Positions 1-9,147 of a DNA stretch of 64,000 nucleotides are shown here, piece after piece. Position numbers and translations under genes: made by a program. The notes beneath the pieces were generated by a model. That model saw nothing but the letters and a program-made list of their open reading frames with translations. It was not told the origin of the DNA and searched no databases. Origin of the DNA: Serratia sarumanii (lineage in GTDB: Bacteria; Pseudomonadota; Gammaproteobacteria; Enterobacterales; Enterobacteriaceae); NCBI RefSeq assembly GCF_029962605.1, contig NZ_CP124750.1, positions 4,402,001 to 4,466,000 on the forward strand. The letters are read 5' to 3'. Each line of letters begins with the position of its first letter. The first letter of the stretch is position 1.

Positions 1-733
1 GGCCAATCACGCCGTTGCCGCAGCCCAGATCGACGATATGGCCGTTCAGGCCGCGCGGCAGATGCTCCATAAACAGGCGCGCGCCGATATCCAGGCTGCC
101 GCGCGAGAAGACGTTGGCGTGGTTATGGATCAGCCAATCGGTGCCGTCCAGCGGCCAGTCGGTGGTTTCCGCCGCCGCCGGCGGGACGATGTCCGCCGCC
201 TGGCAGAAGATCAGGCGCGCTTTCTTCCACGCCAGGCTGGTGCGCGTCGGGCCCAGCACCTTTTCAAACAGCTGCATCGTCGAGGTATGCACGTCGCGCG
301 CCTTGGCGCCGGCGACGATCAGCGTGTCTTCGGTCACGACGTGGCGCAGCGCGCGCAGCTGCTGTTCCAGCAGCGCCAGCGCCTTCGGCACGCGAATCAA
401 CACCACTGCCGGCGCCGCCGGCAGCTCGGCCAGGCTGTCCAGCAGCGTAACCTGCTCGGGATCCAGCCCGTTGAGCTTGAGGTTGTGGCGCGTCGCCAGC
501 TGGCTCATGTAGGAGTCGCTGACGCTGTAAGGGCGATGCGCGTGCAACGCACAGGCCAGGGTGCCGAAGTTATCGTTGAAAATCAGCACCGGACGGCCGC
601 CGATATCTACGTTTTCAAGCTGTTGCAGCAGATATTCGTCCGCCGCTTCCCACGCCTGCAGTTGGGTGGATTCTTCTTGTTGGGGATAACGCTCCAGCTC
701 AAGTTGCTGTGTTCCCAGATCGAGTTGGCTCAT
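1..733 (-). CDS. rlmG: RlmG, 23S rRNA m2G1835 methyltransferase (3' part outside window)
   Basis: SAM-dependent N2-methylation of G1835 in 23S rRNA. The ATG lies at 731-733 (minus strand) behind a good GGAGGGG ribosome binding site. About 244 N-terminal residues are in the window, beginning [17 protein letters not shown] as in E. coli RlmG, whose usual length is near 378. The reading frame leaves the window inside the SAM-binding motif I ([11 protein letters not shown]), so the catalytic NPPFH-type motif is not visible. RsmC is a close paralogue, but the N-terminus and the adjacent ygjP fix the call as RlmG. It is transcribed divergently from ygjP. Confidence 0.93.
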   Translation of the reverse strand, partial: MSQLDLGTQQLELERYPQQEESTQLQAWEAADEYLLQQLENVDIGGRPVLIFNDNFGTLACALHAHRPYSVSDSYMSQLATRHNLKLNGLDPEQVTLLDSLAELPAAPAVVLIRVPKALALLEQQLRALRHVVTEDTLIVAGAKARDVHTSTMQLFEKVLGPTRTSLAWKKARLIFCQAADIVPPAAAETTDWPLDGTDWLIHNHANVFSRGSLDIGARLFMEHLPRGLNGHIVDLGCGNGVIG

Positions 734-882
734 TGCCCCTCCTGACTGATAAAATTTGGGCTGTTTATCCCCTAAAAACGCCCGTCAGTAAAATGTTTTT
801 TCGGATAAATTGCGTATGCCAGGATTTGAGCGAAAAAACAGCATAGAATGACCGACTGAATGGCCGTTGATACGGAACAAGA

Positions 883-1389
883 ATGTCTGAATTGACCTAC
901 CTGCAAGGCTACCCAACGCATCTGCAAAGTCAGGTGCAGCAACTGATCCATCAAAACCGGCTGGGAGACGTGCTGCTACAGCGCTACCCGCAGGTGCACG
1001 GCTGCACCACCGACAAGTCGCTGTATCAGTTTACCGTCGATCTGAAAAACCAGTATCTGCGCAACGCCCAGCCGCTGAGCAAGGTGGCCTACGACAGCAA
1101 GATCCACGTCATGAAGCACGCGCTTGGCCTGCACACCGCCATCTCGCGCGTGCAGGGCGGCAAGCTGAAGGCCAAGGCGGAAATCCGCGTGGCGACGGTG
1201 TTCAAGGTCGCGCCCGAACCCTTTTTGCGCATGATCGTGGTGCATGAGCTGGCGCACCTGAAAGAGAAAGATCACAACAAGGCGTTCTACAGCCTGTGCT
1301 GCCATATGGAGCCGGATTACCACCAGCTGGAGTTCGATACCCGGCTGTATCTGACGCACCTTTCGCTGTTTGGCGAGCTGTATGCATAG
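883..1389 (+). CDS. ygjP: YgjP, DUF45/M48-type metal-dependent hydrolase
   Basis: A 168-residue protein with a zinc-hydrolase signature HELAH at residues 121-125 and a further histidine at 131 (HExxH-x5-H), matching the YgjP/DUF45 family in length and motif. E. coli YgjP has been reported to act on UTP as a pyrophosphatase (recalled family knowledge); the cellular role is unsettled. There is no signal peptide, so it is cytosolic. It is divergent from rlmG and followed 50 bases later by ygjR on the same strand, as in E. coli. The ATG at 883 follows a modest GGAAC-type ribosome binding site. Confidence 0.9.
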   Translation: MSELTYLQGYPTHLQSQVQQLIHQNRLGDVLLQRYPQVHGCTTDKSLYQFTVDLKNQYLRNAQPLSKVAYDSKIHVMKHALGLHTAISRVQGGKLKAKAEIRVATVFKVAPEPFLRMIVVHELAHLKEKDHNKAFYSLCCHMEPDYHQLEFDTRLYLTHLSLFGELYA

Positions 1390-1439
1390 CGAGTGAGGGC
1401 GTGATAATCTGCGGTTTTAGGCCTGGACCGGAGCTCGCC

Positions 1440-2420
1440 ATGATTCGCTTTGCCGTCGTCGGCACCAACTGGATTACGGAACGTTTTATCGATGCCGCCC
1501 ATGAAAGCGGCAAACTCAAGCTGAGCGCCGTGTATTCACGCTCGCTGGAACAGGCGCAGGCGTTTGGCGCCAACTATCAGGTCACGCAGTTTTTCGACTC
1601 GCTCGAGGCGATGGCGCAGTCTGACGCCATAGACGCGGTGTATATCGCCAGCCCCAACTCCCTGCACTGCCCGCAATCGCTGCTATTCCTGCGCCATAAA
1701 AAGCACGTGATCTGCGAAAAACCGCTGGCCTCCAACCAGCGCGAAGCGGAACAACTGGTCGCCTGCGCGCGGGAAAACCAGGTGGTGCTGTTCGAGGCGT
1801 TCAAAAGCGCCTATCTGCCGAATTTCCTGGCGCTGCAGCAGGCATTGCCTAAAGTCGGCCGGCTGCGCAAAGCCTTTATCAACTATTGCCAATACTCTTC
1901 GCGCTATCCGCGCTATCTCGCCGGCGAGAATCCCAACACCTTTAACCCGCAGTTTTCCAACGGCTCGATCATGGACATCGGCTACTACTGCCTGGCCAGC
2001 GCCGTAGCGCTGTTCGGTGCGCCGCAGTCGGTGCTGGCCAGCGCCACGCTGCTGGATACCGGCGTGGACGCCCACGGCACCGTCTGCCTGAACTACGGCG
2101 ATTTCGACGTCACGCTTTCCCATTCCAAGGTCAGCGACTCGGCGATCCCCAGCGAAATCCAGGGGGAAGAAGGCACGCTGATTATCGACAAGATTTCCGA
2201 GTGTCAGGGCGTGGCGCTGACGCCGCGCGGCGGCAACCGGCAGGACCTGAGCCAGACGCAGCACATCAACACCATGCTGTATGAAGCGCTGGCTTTCGCC
2301 GAGCGGGTTGAGCAGCGTCAGGTGGAACATCCGGGGCTGGAGAATTCGCTGATCGTCGCCCGCCTGCTGACCGACATCCGCCGCCAGACCGGCGTCGTCT
2401 TCCCCGCCGACGGAGAATGA
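1440..2420 (+). CDS. ygjR: YgjR, Gfo/Idh/MocA-family oxidoreductase
   Basis: A predicted NAD(P)-dependent oxidoreductase of 326 residues. The N-terminal Rossmann fold starts FAVVGTNWI, and the family EKP motif (CEKPLA) supplies the conserved active-site lysine, followed by the alpha/beta substrate domain. I start it at ATG 1440, just after ygjP; an upstream in-frame extension to 1296 would run through ygjP coding sequence and is unlikely. The substrate is unknown. The stop is separated by one base from the start of the glutamine amidotransferase gene, so the two are probably co-transcribed. Confidence 0.88.
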   Translation: MIRFAVVGTNWITERFIDAAHESGKLKLSAVYSRSLEQAQAFGANYQVTQFFDSLEAMAQSDAIDAVYIASPNSLHCPQSLLFLRHKKHVICEKPLASNQREAEQLVACARENQVVLFEAFKSAYLPNFLALQQALPKVGRLRKAFINYCQYSSRYPRYLAGENPNTFNPQFSNGSIMDIGYYCLASAVALFGAPQSVLASATLLDTGVDAHGTVCLNYGDFDVTLSHSKVSDSAIPSEIQGEEGTLIIDKISECQGVALTPRGGNRQDLSQTQHINTMLYEALAFAERVEQRQVEHPGLENSLIVARLLTDIRRQTGVVFPADGE

Positions 2421-2421
2421 G

Positions 2422-3153
2422 ATGAAACCGCTGCTCGTGATGCAAACCGGCGACGCGCCGCAGGCCATTCGTCAGGAATTGGCCAACTTTGATGGCATGT
2501 TCCTGCAACAGGGGAATATCGACGCCGAACGCGCGCACATCGTGCATCTGCCCGCCGGCGAAAGGCCGTTGCCGCCGGCCGCCTATTGCGGCGTGGTCAT
2601 CACCGGCTCGCCGGCGATGGTGACCGAACGGCTGCCGTGGAGCGAGGAGGCCGCCGAATGGCTGCGTCAGGCGATGGCGATCAAACTGCCGCTGTTCGGC
2701 GTCTGCTACGGCCACCAGCTGTTGGCCTACGCGCTCGGCGGCGAAGTGGGCTATCACCCGCAGGGCATGGAGGTCGGCACGCTGGAGATCGAACTGCTGC
2801 CCGCCGCGGCCGACGATCGGCGCCTCACCCTGCTGCCGCCGCGCTTCAAGGCCAATCTTATCCACTCGCAGAGCGTGCTGACGCCGCCCGCCGGCGCGCA
2901 GACGCTGGCGCGTTCGCAGCAGGACGCGCACCAGATCCTGCGCTATGGCGATCACGCCCTGACCACCCAGTTCCACCCGGAATTCAACGGCGCGGTGATG
3001 AGCCAGTATCTGCAGTGGCTCGGCGAACTGCATCCCGAGCAGCAAGCCCGCTATCAACAGCAACAACAACAGGTTAGCGACACGCCGTTCAGCCGCCTGC
3101 TGCTGCAGGGATTCGTCGTCAGCCTCGGCGCGCAAAAAGCGATGGCCGGCTAA
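2422..3153 (+). CDS. Class I glutamine amidotransferase, YfeJ/GuaA-N-like
   Basis: A 243-residue stand-alone class I glutaminase domain. The nucleophile elbow GVCYGHQ has Cys95, and the His-x-Glu pair lies in FHPEF (His185, Glu187), completing the catalytic triad. No synthetase domain is fused, so the ammonia acceptor is unknown; YfeJ-type proteins have this architecture. A glutamine tract (six consecutive Gln) lies near residue 210. It follows ygjR after one base and precedes the alx leader. E. coli has no gene at this spot (ygjR is followed by alx), so this is an insertion relative to that genome. Confidence 0.82.
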   Translation: MKPLLVMQTGDAPQAIRQELANFDGMFLQQGNIDAERAHIVHLPAGERPLPPAAYCGVVITGSPAMVTERLPWSEEAAEWLRQAMAIKLPLFGVCYGHQLLAYALGGEVGYHPQGMEVGTLEIELLPAAADDRRLTLLPPRFKANLIHSQSVLTPPAGAQTLARSQQDAHQILRYGDHALTTQFHPEFNGAVMSQYLQWLGELHPEQQARYQQQQQQVSDTPFSRLLLQGFVVSLGAQKAMAG

Positions 3154-3200
3154 CGCGATTCACGTTGACCGCCGACACATTTTGCATTACTTTCTGCTCT

Positions 3201-3337
3201 GCAAAGGGGAGTAACTTCATTGCCGGTCAATCGTCATTACGATGCGCAAGCATCCGGTTACCGGGCAACCTGATGTCAAAGGTGTAACCACCTTCATCAA
3301 CGTTGTAAGTGAGACCTTGCCGGAAGGCGAGGTTTGC
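3201..3337 (+). promoter_or_regulatory. yybP-ykoY (PRE) manganese/pH riboswitch aptamer of alx
   Basis: The leader carries the hallmark block AAAGGGGAGTAACT at its 5' side, the internal GGGCAACCTGATGTC segment and the 3' GAGACCTTGCCGG block of the alx element. P1 can form between GCAAA 3201-3205 and TTTGC 3333-3337. This family binds Mn2+, and in E. coli the alx leader also responds to alkaline pH, switching ribosome access and termination. It lies immediately upstream of a terminator-like hairpin and alx. Confidence 0.9.
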
Positions 3338-3354
3338 TTGCAGCGTTCACAGAG

Positions 3355-3391
3355 CGGCTGGCGTCTTCCGACGTTGGCCGTTTTTGTTTTT
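3355..3391 (+). terminator. Terminator-like expression platform of the alx leader
   Basis: An 11-bp stem (3355-3365 with 3370-3380, loop TTCC, four G-T wobbles) is followed by TTTTTGTTTTT. It sits between the riboswitch aptamer and the alx ribosome binding site, so it is the natural switching terminator of the leader. Confidence 0.75.
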
Positions 3392-3405
3392 GAAGGATAC
3401 CTCTG

Positions 3406-4380
3406 ATGATGAATTCCGTTGGCACACCGTGGTTATGGGGCAGCTTCGCCGCCGTCATAGTCGTGATGCTCGCAATCGATCTCCTGTTGCAGGGCCGTAA
3501 AGGCGCGCACACCATGTCTATGAAGCAGGCCGCCAGCTGGTCGCTGGTGTGGGTCAGCCTCTCCCTGCTGTTCAATTTCGGTTTCTGGTACTACCTGAAT
3601 GAAACCGCCGGGCGCGCCGTCGCCGATACCCAGGCGCTGGCCTTCCTCACCGGCTACCTGATCGAAAAAGCGCTGGCGGTGGATAACGTGTTCGTCTGGC
3701 TGATGCTGTTCAGCTACTTCGCCGTGCCGGCCAACCTGCAGCGGCGGGTGCTGATCTACGGCGTGCTGGGGGCGATCGTGCTGCGTACCATCATGATCTT
3801 CGCCGGCAGCTGGCTGGTCAGCCAGTTCCAGTGGCTGCTGTATCTGTTCGGCGCCTTCCTGCTGTTCACCGGTATCAAAATGGCGCTGGCGAAGGAAGAT
3901 GACTCGGCGATCGGCGACAAGCCGCTGGTGAAATGGCTGCGCAGCCACCTGCGCATGACCGACAACCTGGAAGGCGAGCGCTTCTTCGTGCGCCGCAACG
4001 GCATCCTGTTCGCCACCCCGCTGGTGCTGGTGCTGATCCTGGTAGAGCTGAGCGACGTGATCTTCGCGGTGGACAGCATTCCGGCGATCTTCGCCGTGAC
4101 CACTGACCCGTTCATCGTCCTGACCTCCAACCTGTTCGCCATCATGGGCCTGCGCGCCATGTACTTCCTGCTGGCCAACGTGGCGGAGCGTTTCTCGATG
4201 CTGAAATACGGCCTGTCGGTGATTCTGGTGTTTATCGGCATCAAGATGCTGATTATCGACTTCTTCCACATCCCGATCGGCGTATCGCTGGGCGTGGTGG
4301 CGGGCATCCTGACGCTTACCTTGCTGATTAACGCCTGGGTCAACCGCCGCAACGATCGCCTGGCGAATAAACAACCATAA
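3406..4380 (+). CDS. alx: Alx, TerC-family inner-membrane manganese exporter
   Basis: A 324-residue polytopic membrane protein of the TerC/Alx family with about nine hydrophobic segments. It carries the conserved acidic intramembrane motifs [12 protein letters not shown] and [15 protein letters not shown], whose Asp/Glu residues are thought to handle metal. E. coli Alx (about 321 residues) is linked to Mn2+ export and alkaline response. Expression is controlled by the PRE riboswitch directly upstream. A second ATG at 3409 is possible; 3406 is used here. A GC hairpin follows the stop. Confidence 0.93.
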   Translation: MMNSVGTPWLWGSFAAVIVVMLAIDLLLQGRKGAHTMSMKQAASWSLVWVSLSLLFNFGFWYYLNETAGRAVADTQALAFLTGYLIEKALAVDNVFVWLMLFSYFAVPANLQRRVLIYGVLGAIVLRTIMIFAGSWLVSQFQWLLYLFGAFLLFTGIKMALAKEDDSAIGDKPLVKWLRSHLRMTDNLEGERFFVRRNGILFATPLVLVLILVELSDVIFAVDSIPAIFAVTTDPFIVLTSNLFAIMGLRAMYFLLANVAERFSMLKYGLSVILVFIGIKMLIIDFFHIPIGVSLGVVAGILTLTLLINAWVNRRNDRLANKQP

Positions 4381-4389
4381 TCTGTTATC

Positions 4390-4417
4390 CGGGGCGCTAG
4401 TCGCCCCGTGATTGTTT
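4390..4417 (+). terminator. Hairpin terminator after alx
   Basis: A 7-bp stem CGGGGCG/CGCCCCG (4390-4396 with 4402-4408) has a 5-base loop and is followed by the T-rich GTGATTGTTT. The U-tract is imperfect, so it may terminate only partially. Confidence 0.5.
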
Positions 4418-4636
4418 GGCAATTCCCTCAAAACGCCAAACGTTATTGCGATCACACAAATGTAACCAGTATGTTATCAAGTGTTGATCCGCGCTTAGAA
4501 TTTCACCTTCGCCTCTTTCCAACATCATTCGATTGCTGAATACTGATTCGGCAAACACACTTAGTTACAGAATCATATAAAGCCACCCGGCGTCGTTCCC
4601 GCCGCGGCGGCCAGATAACATCAGGAAGAAAGCACT

Positions 4637-5872
4637 ATGCAAAAACTACTACAAAAGATCACGCAGGGTAGCCTGGTCAAACAAATCATGGTCGGTCTGG
4701 TGGCCGGTATTCTGTTGGCGCTGGTTTCGCCGGCGGCGGCTTCCGCCGTCGGCCTGCTCGGTTCCCTGTTCGTCGGCGCGCTGAAAGCGGTGGCGCCGGT
4801 GCTGGTGCTGATTCTGGTGATGGCCTCGATCGCCAACCATAAGCAGGGGCAGAAGACCAACATTCGCCCGATCCTGTTCCTCTACCTGCTGGGCACCTTT
4901 GCCGCCGCGCTGGTGGCGGTCGTCGTCAGCTTTATCTTCCCTTCCACGCTGGCGCTGACCACCGGCGCGACGGACATTACCCCGCCGGGCGGCATTGTGG
5001 AGGTGATGAAAGGTCTGTTGATGAGCGTGGTGGCCAACCCGTTCCATGCGCTGATTAATGCCAACTACATCGGCATTCTGGCGTGGGCCGTCGGGCTGGG
5101 GCTGGCGCTGCGCCACGCTTCCGAAACCACCAAGGGGCTGATCAACGACATGTCCCATGCGGTTACGCTGGTGGTGCGTGCGGTGATCCGCTGTGCGCCG
5201 CTCGGCATCTTCGGCCTGGTGGCTTCCACGCTGGCGGAAACCGGCTTCGGCGTGCTGTGGGGCTACGCCCAGCTGCTGATGGTGCTGCTCGGCTGCATGC
5301 TGCTGGTGGCGCTGGTGCTCAACCCGCTGATCGTTTACTGGAAGATCCGCCGCAATCCGTATCCGCTGGTGTTCGCCTGCCTGCGCGAGAGCGGCGTAAC
5401 CGCCTTCTTCACCCGCAGCTCGGCCGCCAACATCCCGGTGAACATGGAGCTGTGCAAGAAGCTGAACCTGAATGAGGACACCTACTCGGTTTCCATCCCG
5501 TTGGGCGCCACCATCAATATGGCCGGCGCGGCGATCACCATCACCGTACTGACGCTGGCGGCGGTAAACACGCTGGGCATCGCGGTGGACGTTCCGACCG
5601 CCCTGCTGCTGAGCGTGGTGGCCGCCCTCTGCGCCTGCGGCGCCTCCGGCGTGGCCGGCGGCTCGCTGCTGCTGATCCCGCTGGCGTGCAACATGTTCGG
5701 CATTCCGAACGACGTGGCGATGCAGGTGGTAGCGGTCGGCTTTATCATCGGCGTGCTGCAGGATTCGGCGGAAACGGCCCTCAACTCCTCCACCGACGTG
5801 CTGTTCACCGCCGCGGCCTGCCAGGCGGAAGACCAGCGGCTGGCGAACGAAGACCCGCTGAAGGTGCGTTAA
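4637..5872 (+). CDS. sstT: SstT, Na+/serine-threonine symporter
   Basis: A sodium-coupled uptake carrier for serine and threonine in the inner membrane, DAACS family. It has 411 residues (E. coli about 414), with eight or more hydrophobic spans, a serine-rich re-entrant loop ([13 protein letters not shown]) and the [10 protein letters not shown] substrate/sodium motif. The start follows a good AGGAAG site. It keeps its E. coli position beside alx. The 256-base gap upstream contains its promoter region and no gene. Confidence 0.95.
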   Translation: MQKLLQKITQGSLVKQIMVGLVAGILLALVSPAAASAVGLLGSLFVGALKAVAPVLVLILVMASIANHKQGQKTNIRPILFLYLLGTFAAALVAVVVSFIFPSTLALTTGATDITPPGGIVEVMKGLLMSVVANPFHALINANYIGILAWAVGLGLALRHASETTKGLINDMSHAVTLVVRAVIRCAPLGIFGLVASTLAETGFGVLWGYAQLLMVLLGCMLLVALVLNPLIVYWKIRRNPYPLVFACLRESGVTAFFTRSSAANIPVNMELCKKLNLNEDTYSVSIPLGATINMAGAAITITVLTLAAVNTLGIAVDVPTALLLSVVAALCACGASGVAGGSLLLIPLACNMFGIPNDVAMQVVAVGFIIGVLQDSAETALNSSTDVLFTAAACQAEDQRLANEDPLKVR

Positions 5873-5892
5873 TCCCACCCTGGCTGCATTGC

Positions 5893-5920
5893 AAAGGCGC
5901 TCTTTCGAGCGCCTTTTTTG
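5893..5920 (+). terminator. Rho-independent terminator of sstT
   Basis: The stem AAAGGCGCTC (5893-5902) pairs with GAGCGCCTTT (5907-5916), loop TTTC, and runs into a T-tract. The convergent gene uxaA ends at 5927 and may share it in the opposite direction. Confidence 0.85.
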
Positions 5921-5926
5921 TCAGCC

Positions 5927-7414
5927 TTACAGCGTCACTCCGCTTTTAAAGATCGCCAGCTCGCGGAAATCGTTGGCTTCATTGCGCGCCGGACGGCCGT
6001 TGGCGATCTCGACGATCAGATCGACGAAGCGGCCGAGCAAGGTCTCCATCGCCACCCCGTGAACCAGACCGCCGGCGTCGAAATCGATCCAGTGCGGTTT
6101 CTTCGCCGCCAGTTCGCTGTTGGTCGCCAGCTTCACCGTCGGCACAAAGCCGCCGTACGGCGTGCCGCGCCCGGTGCTGAACAGCACCATATGGCAGCCG
6201 GCGCCGGCCAGCGCGCTGGTCGCCACCGCGTCGTTGCCCGGCGCGCTGAGCAGATTCAACCCCGGCACGCGCAGCCGCTCGCCGTATTTCAGCACGTCCA
6301 CCACCTGACTCAGGCCCGCTTTTTGGGTGCAGCCAAGCGATTTCTCTTCCAGCGTGGTAATGCCGCCGGCCTTGTTGCCCGGCGACGGGTTCTCGTATAT
6401 CGGCTGTTGATGGGCGATGAAATAGCGTTTGAAATCGTTGATCATGTCGACGGTTTTGTCGAAAGTCTCCCCATCGCGGCAACGGCTCATCAGAATGCGC
6501 TCGGCGCCGAACATCTCCGGCACTTCGGTCAGCACCGTGGTGCCGCCATTGGCGATCACATAATCGGAAAACCGTCCCAGCAGCGGGTTGGCGGTAATGC
6601 CCGACAATCCGTCCGAACCGCCGCACTCCAGGCCGAACTTCAGCTCGCTCAGGCGGCCCGGCTCGCGGCGATCGTGGCGCATCTCACGGTACAGCTCGTG
6701 CAGCAGCCCCAGCCCGGCCTCCACCTCGTCGTCCTGCTGTTGGCACACCATAAAGCGCAGCCGCCGCTCGTCCGCCATCCCCAGCGTGGCGCGAAAGGCC
6801 TCCACCTGATTGTTCTCGCACCCCAGCCCGATCACCAGCACCGCGCCGGCGTTGGGATGGCGCGCCATGTTTTGCAGCATGATGCGGGTGTTGGCATGAT
6901 CCTGTCCCAGCTGCGAGCAACCGAACGGATGGCTGAACAGATGCACGCCGTCGATCCCCTCCGCCTGCGTTTGCTGCAAAAAGCGCTGCTGGATCTGGCG
7001 GGCGATGCCGTTGACGCAGCCGACGGTCGGCACGATCCACAGTTCGTTGCGGATCCCCACGTCGCCGCCGGCCCGGCGGTACAGCTGCACCTCGCGATCC
7101 GCCGCCTGCGGCGGCAACGCCGGGAACTGCGGCTGGTAACGGTAGCTGTCCAGATCGCTCAGGTTGGTTTTGGCGTTTTGCGAATGAATATGTTCCCCGG
7201 GCCCGATGGCCGCGAGCACGTGGCCGATCGGCTGGCCATATTTGATGATGTCCTCGCCCTTTGCGATCGGGCCGAGCGCAAACTTGTGCCCGCGCGCCAC
7301 CGGCTGCGCCAGTTGAACGCGCTCCCCGTCCAACTCAACCGTTTCTCCGGCGGCCAGATCGCGCAGCGCCACCGCCACGTTATCCTGCTCGTGAATCTTT
7401 ATCGTACTTTGCAT
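5927..7414 (-). CDS. uxaA: UxaA, altronate dehydratase
   Basis: Dehydrates D-altronate to 2-keto-3-deoxygluconate in galacturonate catabolism. It has 495 residues, the same as E. coli: an N-terminal SAF domain (about residues 10-95) followed by the UxaA catalytic region with cysteine- and histidine-rich metal-binding motifs (PTVGCVNGIA, ECGGSDGLSG). It is the distal gene of uxaCA, 20 bases after uxaC, and is expected to be repressed by ExuR and stimulated by CRP. Confidence 0.96.
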   Translation of the reverse strand: MQSTIKIHEQDNVAVALRDLAAGETVELDGERVQLAQPVARGHKFALGPIAKGEDIIKYGQPIGHVLAAIGPGEHIHSQNAKTNLSDLDSYRYQPQFPALPPQAADREVQLYRRAGGDVGIRNELWIVPTVGCVNGIARQIQQRFLQQTQAEGIDGVHLFSHPFGCSQLGQDHANTRIMLQNMARHPNAGAVLVIGLGCENNQVEAFRATLGMADERRLRFMVCQQQDDEVEAGLGLLHELYREMRHDRREPGRLSELKFGLECGGSDGLSGITANPLLGRFSDYVIANGGTTVLTEVPEMFGAERILMSRCRDGETFDKTVDMINDFKRYFIAHQQPIYENPSPGNKAGGITTLEEKSLGCTQKAGLSQVVDVLKYGERLRVPGLNLLSAPGNDAVATSALAGAGCHMVLFSTGRGTPYGGFVPTVKLATNSELAAKKPHWIDFDAGGLVHGVAMETLLGRFVDLIVEIANGRPARNEANDFRELAIFKSGVTL

Positions 7415-7434
7415 AAACCGGTCCCGGATAACGG

Positions 7435-8847
7435 CTACGCCAGGTCAATGGCGAAATAGTTTTTGGCGTTGTCGAAACAGATGTTTTTCACCATCTCGCC
7501 CAGCAGCGCGAGATCCGCCGGCGCTTCGCCGTCCGTCACCCAGCGGCCGATCATCTGGCAAAGAATGCGGCGGAAGTATTCATGCCGCGTATACGACAGG
7601 AAGCTGCGACTGTCGGTCAGCATGCCGACGAAACGGCTCAGCAACCCGAGCTGCGCCAACTGCGTCATTTGGCGCTGCATGCCGTCCTTCTGATCGTTGA
7701 ACCACCAGCCGGAACCGAACTGCATCTTGCCCGGCGTGCCTTCCCCCTGGAAATTGCCGATCATGGTGCCAATCACTTCGTTATCGCGCGGGTTGAGGCA
7801 ATAGAGAATGGTTTTCGGCAGGCCGCCCTGCCGCGCCTGGGCATCCAGCAGCCGCGACAGCGGCTCCGCCAGCGGCCGATCGTTGATCGAGTCGAAGCCG
7901 ATATCCGGCCCGACGGCGGCCAGCATGCGGCTGTTGTTATTGCGCAGCGCGCCGATATGGTACTGCTGCACCCAGCCGCGACGCCGGTATTCGCCGGCCA
8001 GGAACAGCAGCACTGCGCTTTTGAACTGGGCGCTCTGTTCCGGGGTCGGCAGCTCGCCGTTCAGGCGGCGCAGCAGGATCGCATCCAGCGCCGCTTCGTC
8101 GGCCTCGCCGAACACCACCACGTCCAGCGCATGATCGGCCACCTTGCAACCGTGGGCGGCGAAGTGATCCATGCGCTTGTACAGCGCGTCGCACAGCGCG
8201 CTGAAGCGGCCGATGGCGGTGTCCGCCGCCGCCTCCAGCTGCCGCAGATAGTCGTTGAAGCCAGGCGCATCGATGGCGAAGGCCTTGTCCGGCCGCCAAC
8301 TCGGCAACACCTTGATATCGAAGCTGTGATCGTCGGCGATCGCCCGATGGTGGTGCAGATCGTCGATCGGATCGTCGGTGGTGCCGACCATTTTCACGTT
8401 CATCTGCCGCATGATGCCGCGCGCGCGAAACTCATCCTGCGCCAGCAGCGCATTGCCGCGCTGCCAGATCTCATCCGCCGTGGCCGGCGACAGCAGCGTT
8501 CCAGTGATGCCAAACGGCCGGCGCAGCTCCAGATGCGTCCAGTGATAGAGCGGATTGCCGATGGTGTGCGGCACCGTGGCGGCCCAGGCGTCGAATTTCT
8601 CGCGATCGCCCGCATCGCCGGTGCACAGCCGCTCCGCCACGCCGTTGGTGCGCATCGCCCGCCATTTATAGTGATCGCCCCGCAGCCAGATATCGTACAG
8701 GTTGCTGAAGCGGGTATTCTCCGCGATCTGCTGCGGCGGCAAATGGCAGTGGTAATCGAAAATCGGCTGGTCCGCCGCGTAGTCATGATACAAACGCCGG
8801 GCAAATTCGCTGTCCAGCAGGAAATCTTCGCTCAAAAACGTCGCCAT
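7435..8847 (-). CDS. uxaC: UxaC, glucuronate/galacturonate isomerase
   Basis: Converts D-glucuronate to fructuronate and D-galacturonate to tagaturonate, the first step of hexuronate use. It has 470 residues, identical in length to E. coli, with the amidohydrolase-fold metal motif YHCHL near residue 31. It is the first gene of uxaCA, divergent from exuT. A candidate ExuR operator lies about 50 bases upstream of its start. Confidence 0.96.
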   Translation of the reverse strand: MATFLSEDFLLDSEFARRLYHDYAADQPIFDYHCHLPPQQIAENTRFSNLYDIWLRGDHYKWRAMRTNGVAERLCTGDAGDREKFDAWAATVPHTIGNPLYHWTHLELRRPFGITGTLLSPATADEIWQRGNALLAQDEFRARGIMRQMNVKMVGTTDDPIDDLHHHRAIADDHSFDIKVLPSWRPDKAFAIDAPGFNDYLRQLEAAADTAIGRFSALCDALYKRMDHFAAHGCKVADHALDVVVFGEADEAALDAILLRRLNGELPTPEQSAQFKSAVLLFLAGEYRRRGWVQQYHIGALRNNNSRMLAAVGPDIGFDSINDRPLAEPLSRLLDAQARQGGLPKTILYCLNPRDNEVIGTMIGNFQGEGTPGKMQFGSGWWFNDQKDGMQRQMTQLAQLGLLSRFVGMLTDSRSFLSYTRHEYFRRILCQMIGRWVTDGEAPADLALLGEMVKNICFDNAKNYFAIDLA

Positions 8848-8896
8848 CTCGGGCTCCTTACCTTACTTGCCGTGCGGCATGGGGATCGAATCACAA

Positions 8897-8914
8897 AAGT
8901 TATCACACCAATTT
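8897..8914. promoter_or_regulatory. Candidate ExuR operator upstream of uxaC
   Basis: AAGTTATCACACCAATTT matches 13 of 18 positions of the enterobacterial ExuR/UxuR consensus AAATTGGTATACCAATTT, with a perfect right half ACCAATTT and a weak left half. The consensus is recalled and the match was counted by eye. Confidence 0.5.
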
Positions 8915-9055
8915 TAATGAGCGTCCAGCAAATTTTTCTCGACGCCTGCCGTTTTGCTGTCCTTTAATCCCTTTTCTGCTCATTTTTACGGCAAATTTGC
9001 GTCATAAATGCGCTATTTCATCGGCGACAGTATCGCTCAGGCAAATAATTCCTTT

Positions 9056-9071
9056 TGTGATATCACTCAAC
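9056..9071. promoter_or_regulatory. Candidate CRP site upstream of exuT
   Basis: TGTGA-N6-TCAAC matches nine of the ten half-site positions of TGTGA-N6-TCACA, with a perfect left half. Carbon-catabolite control of exuT and uxaCA is established in E. coli. Confidence 0.5.
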
Positions 9072-9076
9072 TTTTA

Positions 9077-9093
9077 AACCTGTATGACAGGTT
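9077..9093. promoter_or_regulatory. Perfect 17-bp dyad, candidate operator for exuT
   Basis: AACCTGT-ATG-ACAGGTT is a perfect inverted repeat with 7-base arms, 54 bases before the exuT start and just after the CRP-like site. It fits a GntR-type dimer footprint but differs from the ExuR consensus, so the cognate regulator is uncertain. Confidence 0.45.
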
Positions 9094-9147
9094 ATTGTCT
9101 CGCCAGCCGCATCGCCGGCCATACCTTCAAACGGGGAGACATTTCGG

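Larger units (their letters stand above)
8848..9147. promoter_or_regulatory. uxaCA-exuT divergent control region
   Basis: This 300-base gap contains no gene. It holds an ExuR-like operator near uxaC (8897-8914), a CRP-like site (9056-9071) and a perfect 17-bp dyad (9077-9093) in front of exuT, listed separately. The exuT start follows CGGGGAGACA. Confidence 0.7.

Noticed and set aside
1..733. RsmC as the identity of the first gene
   Set aside because: RsmC and RlmG share the MTS domain, but the N-terminus and neighbours ygjP, ygjR, alx and sstT fit RlmG.
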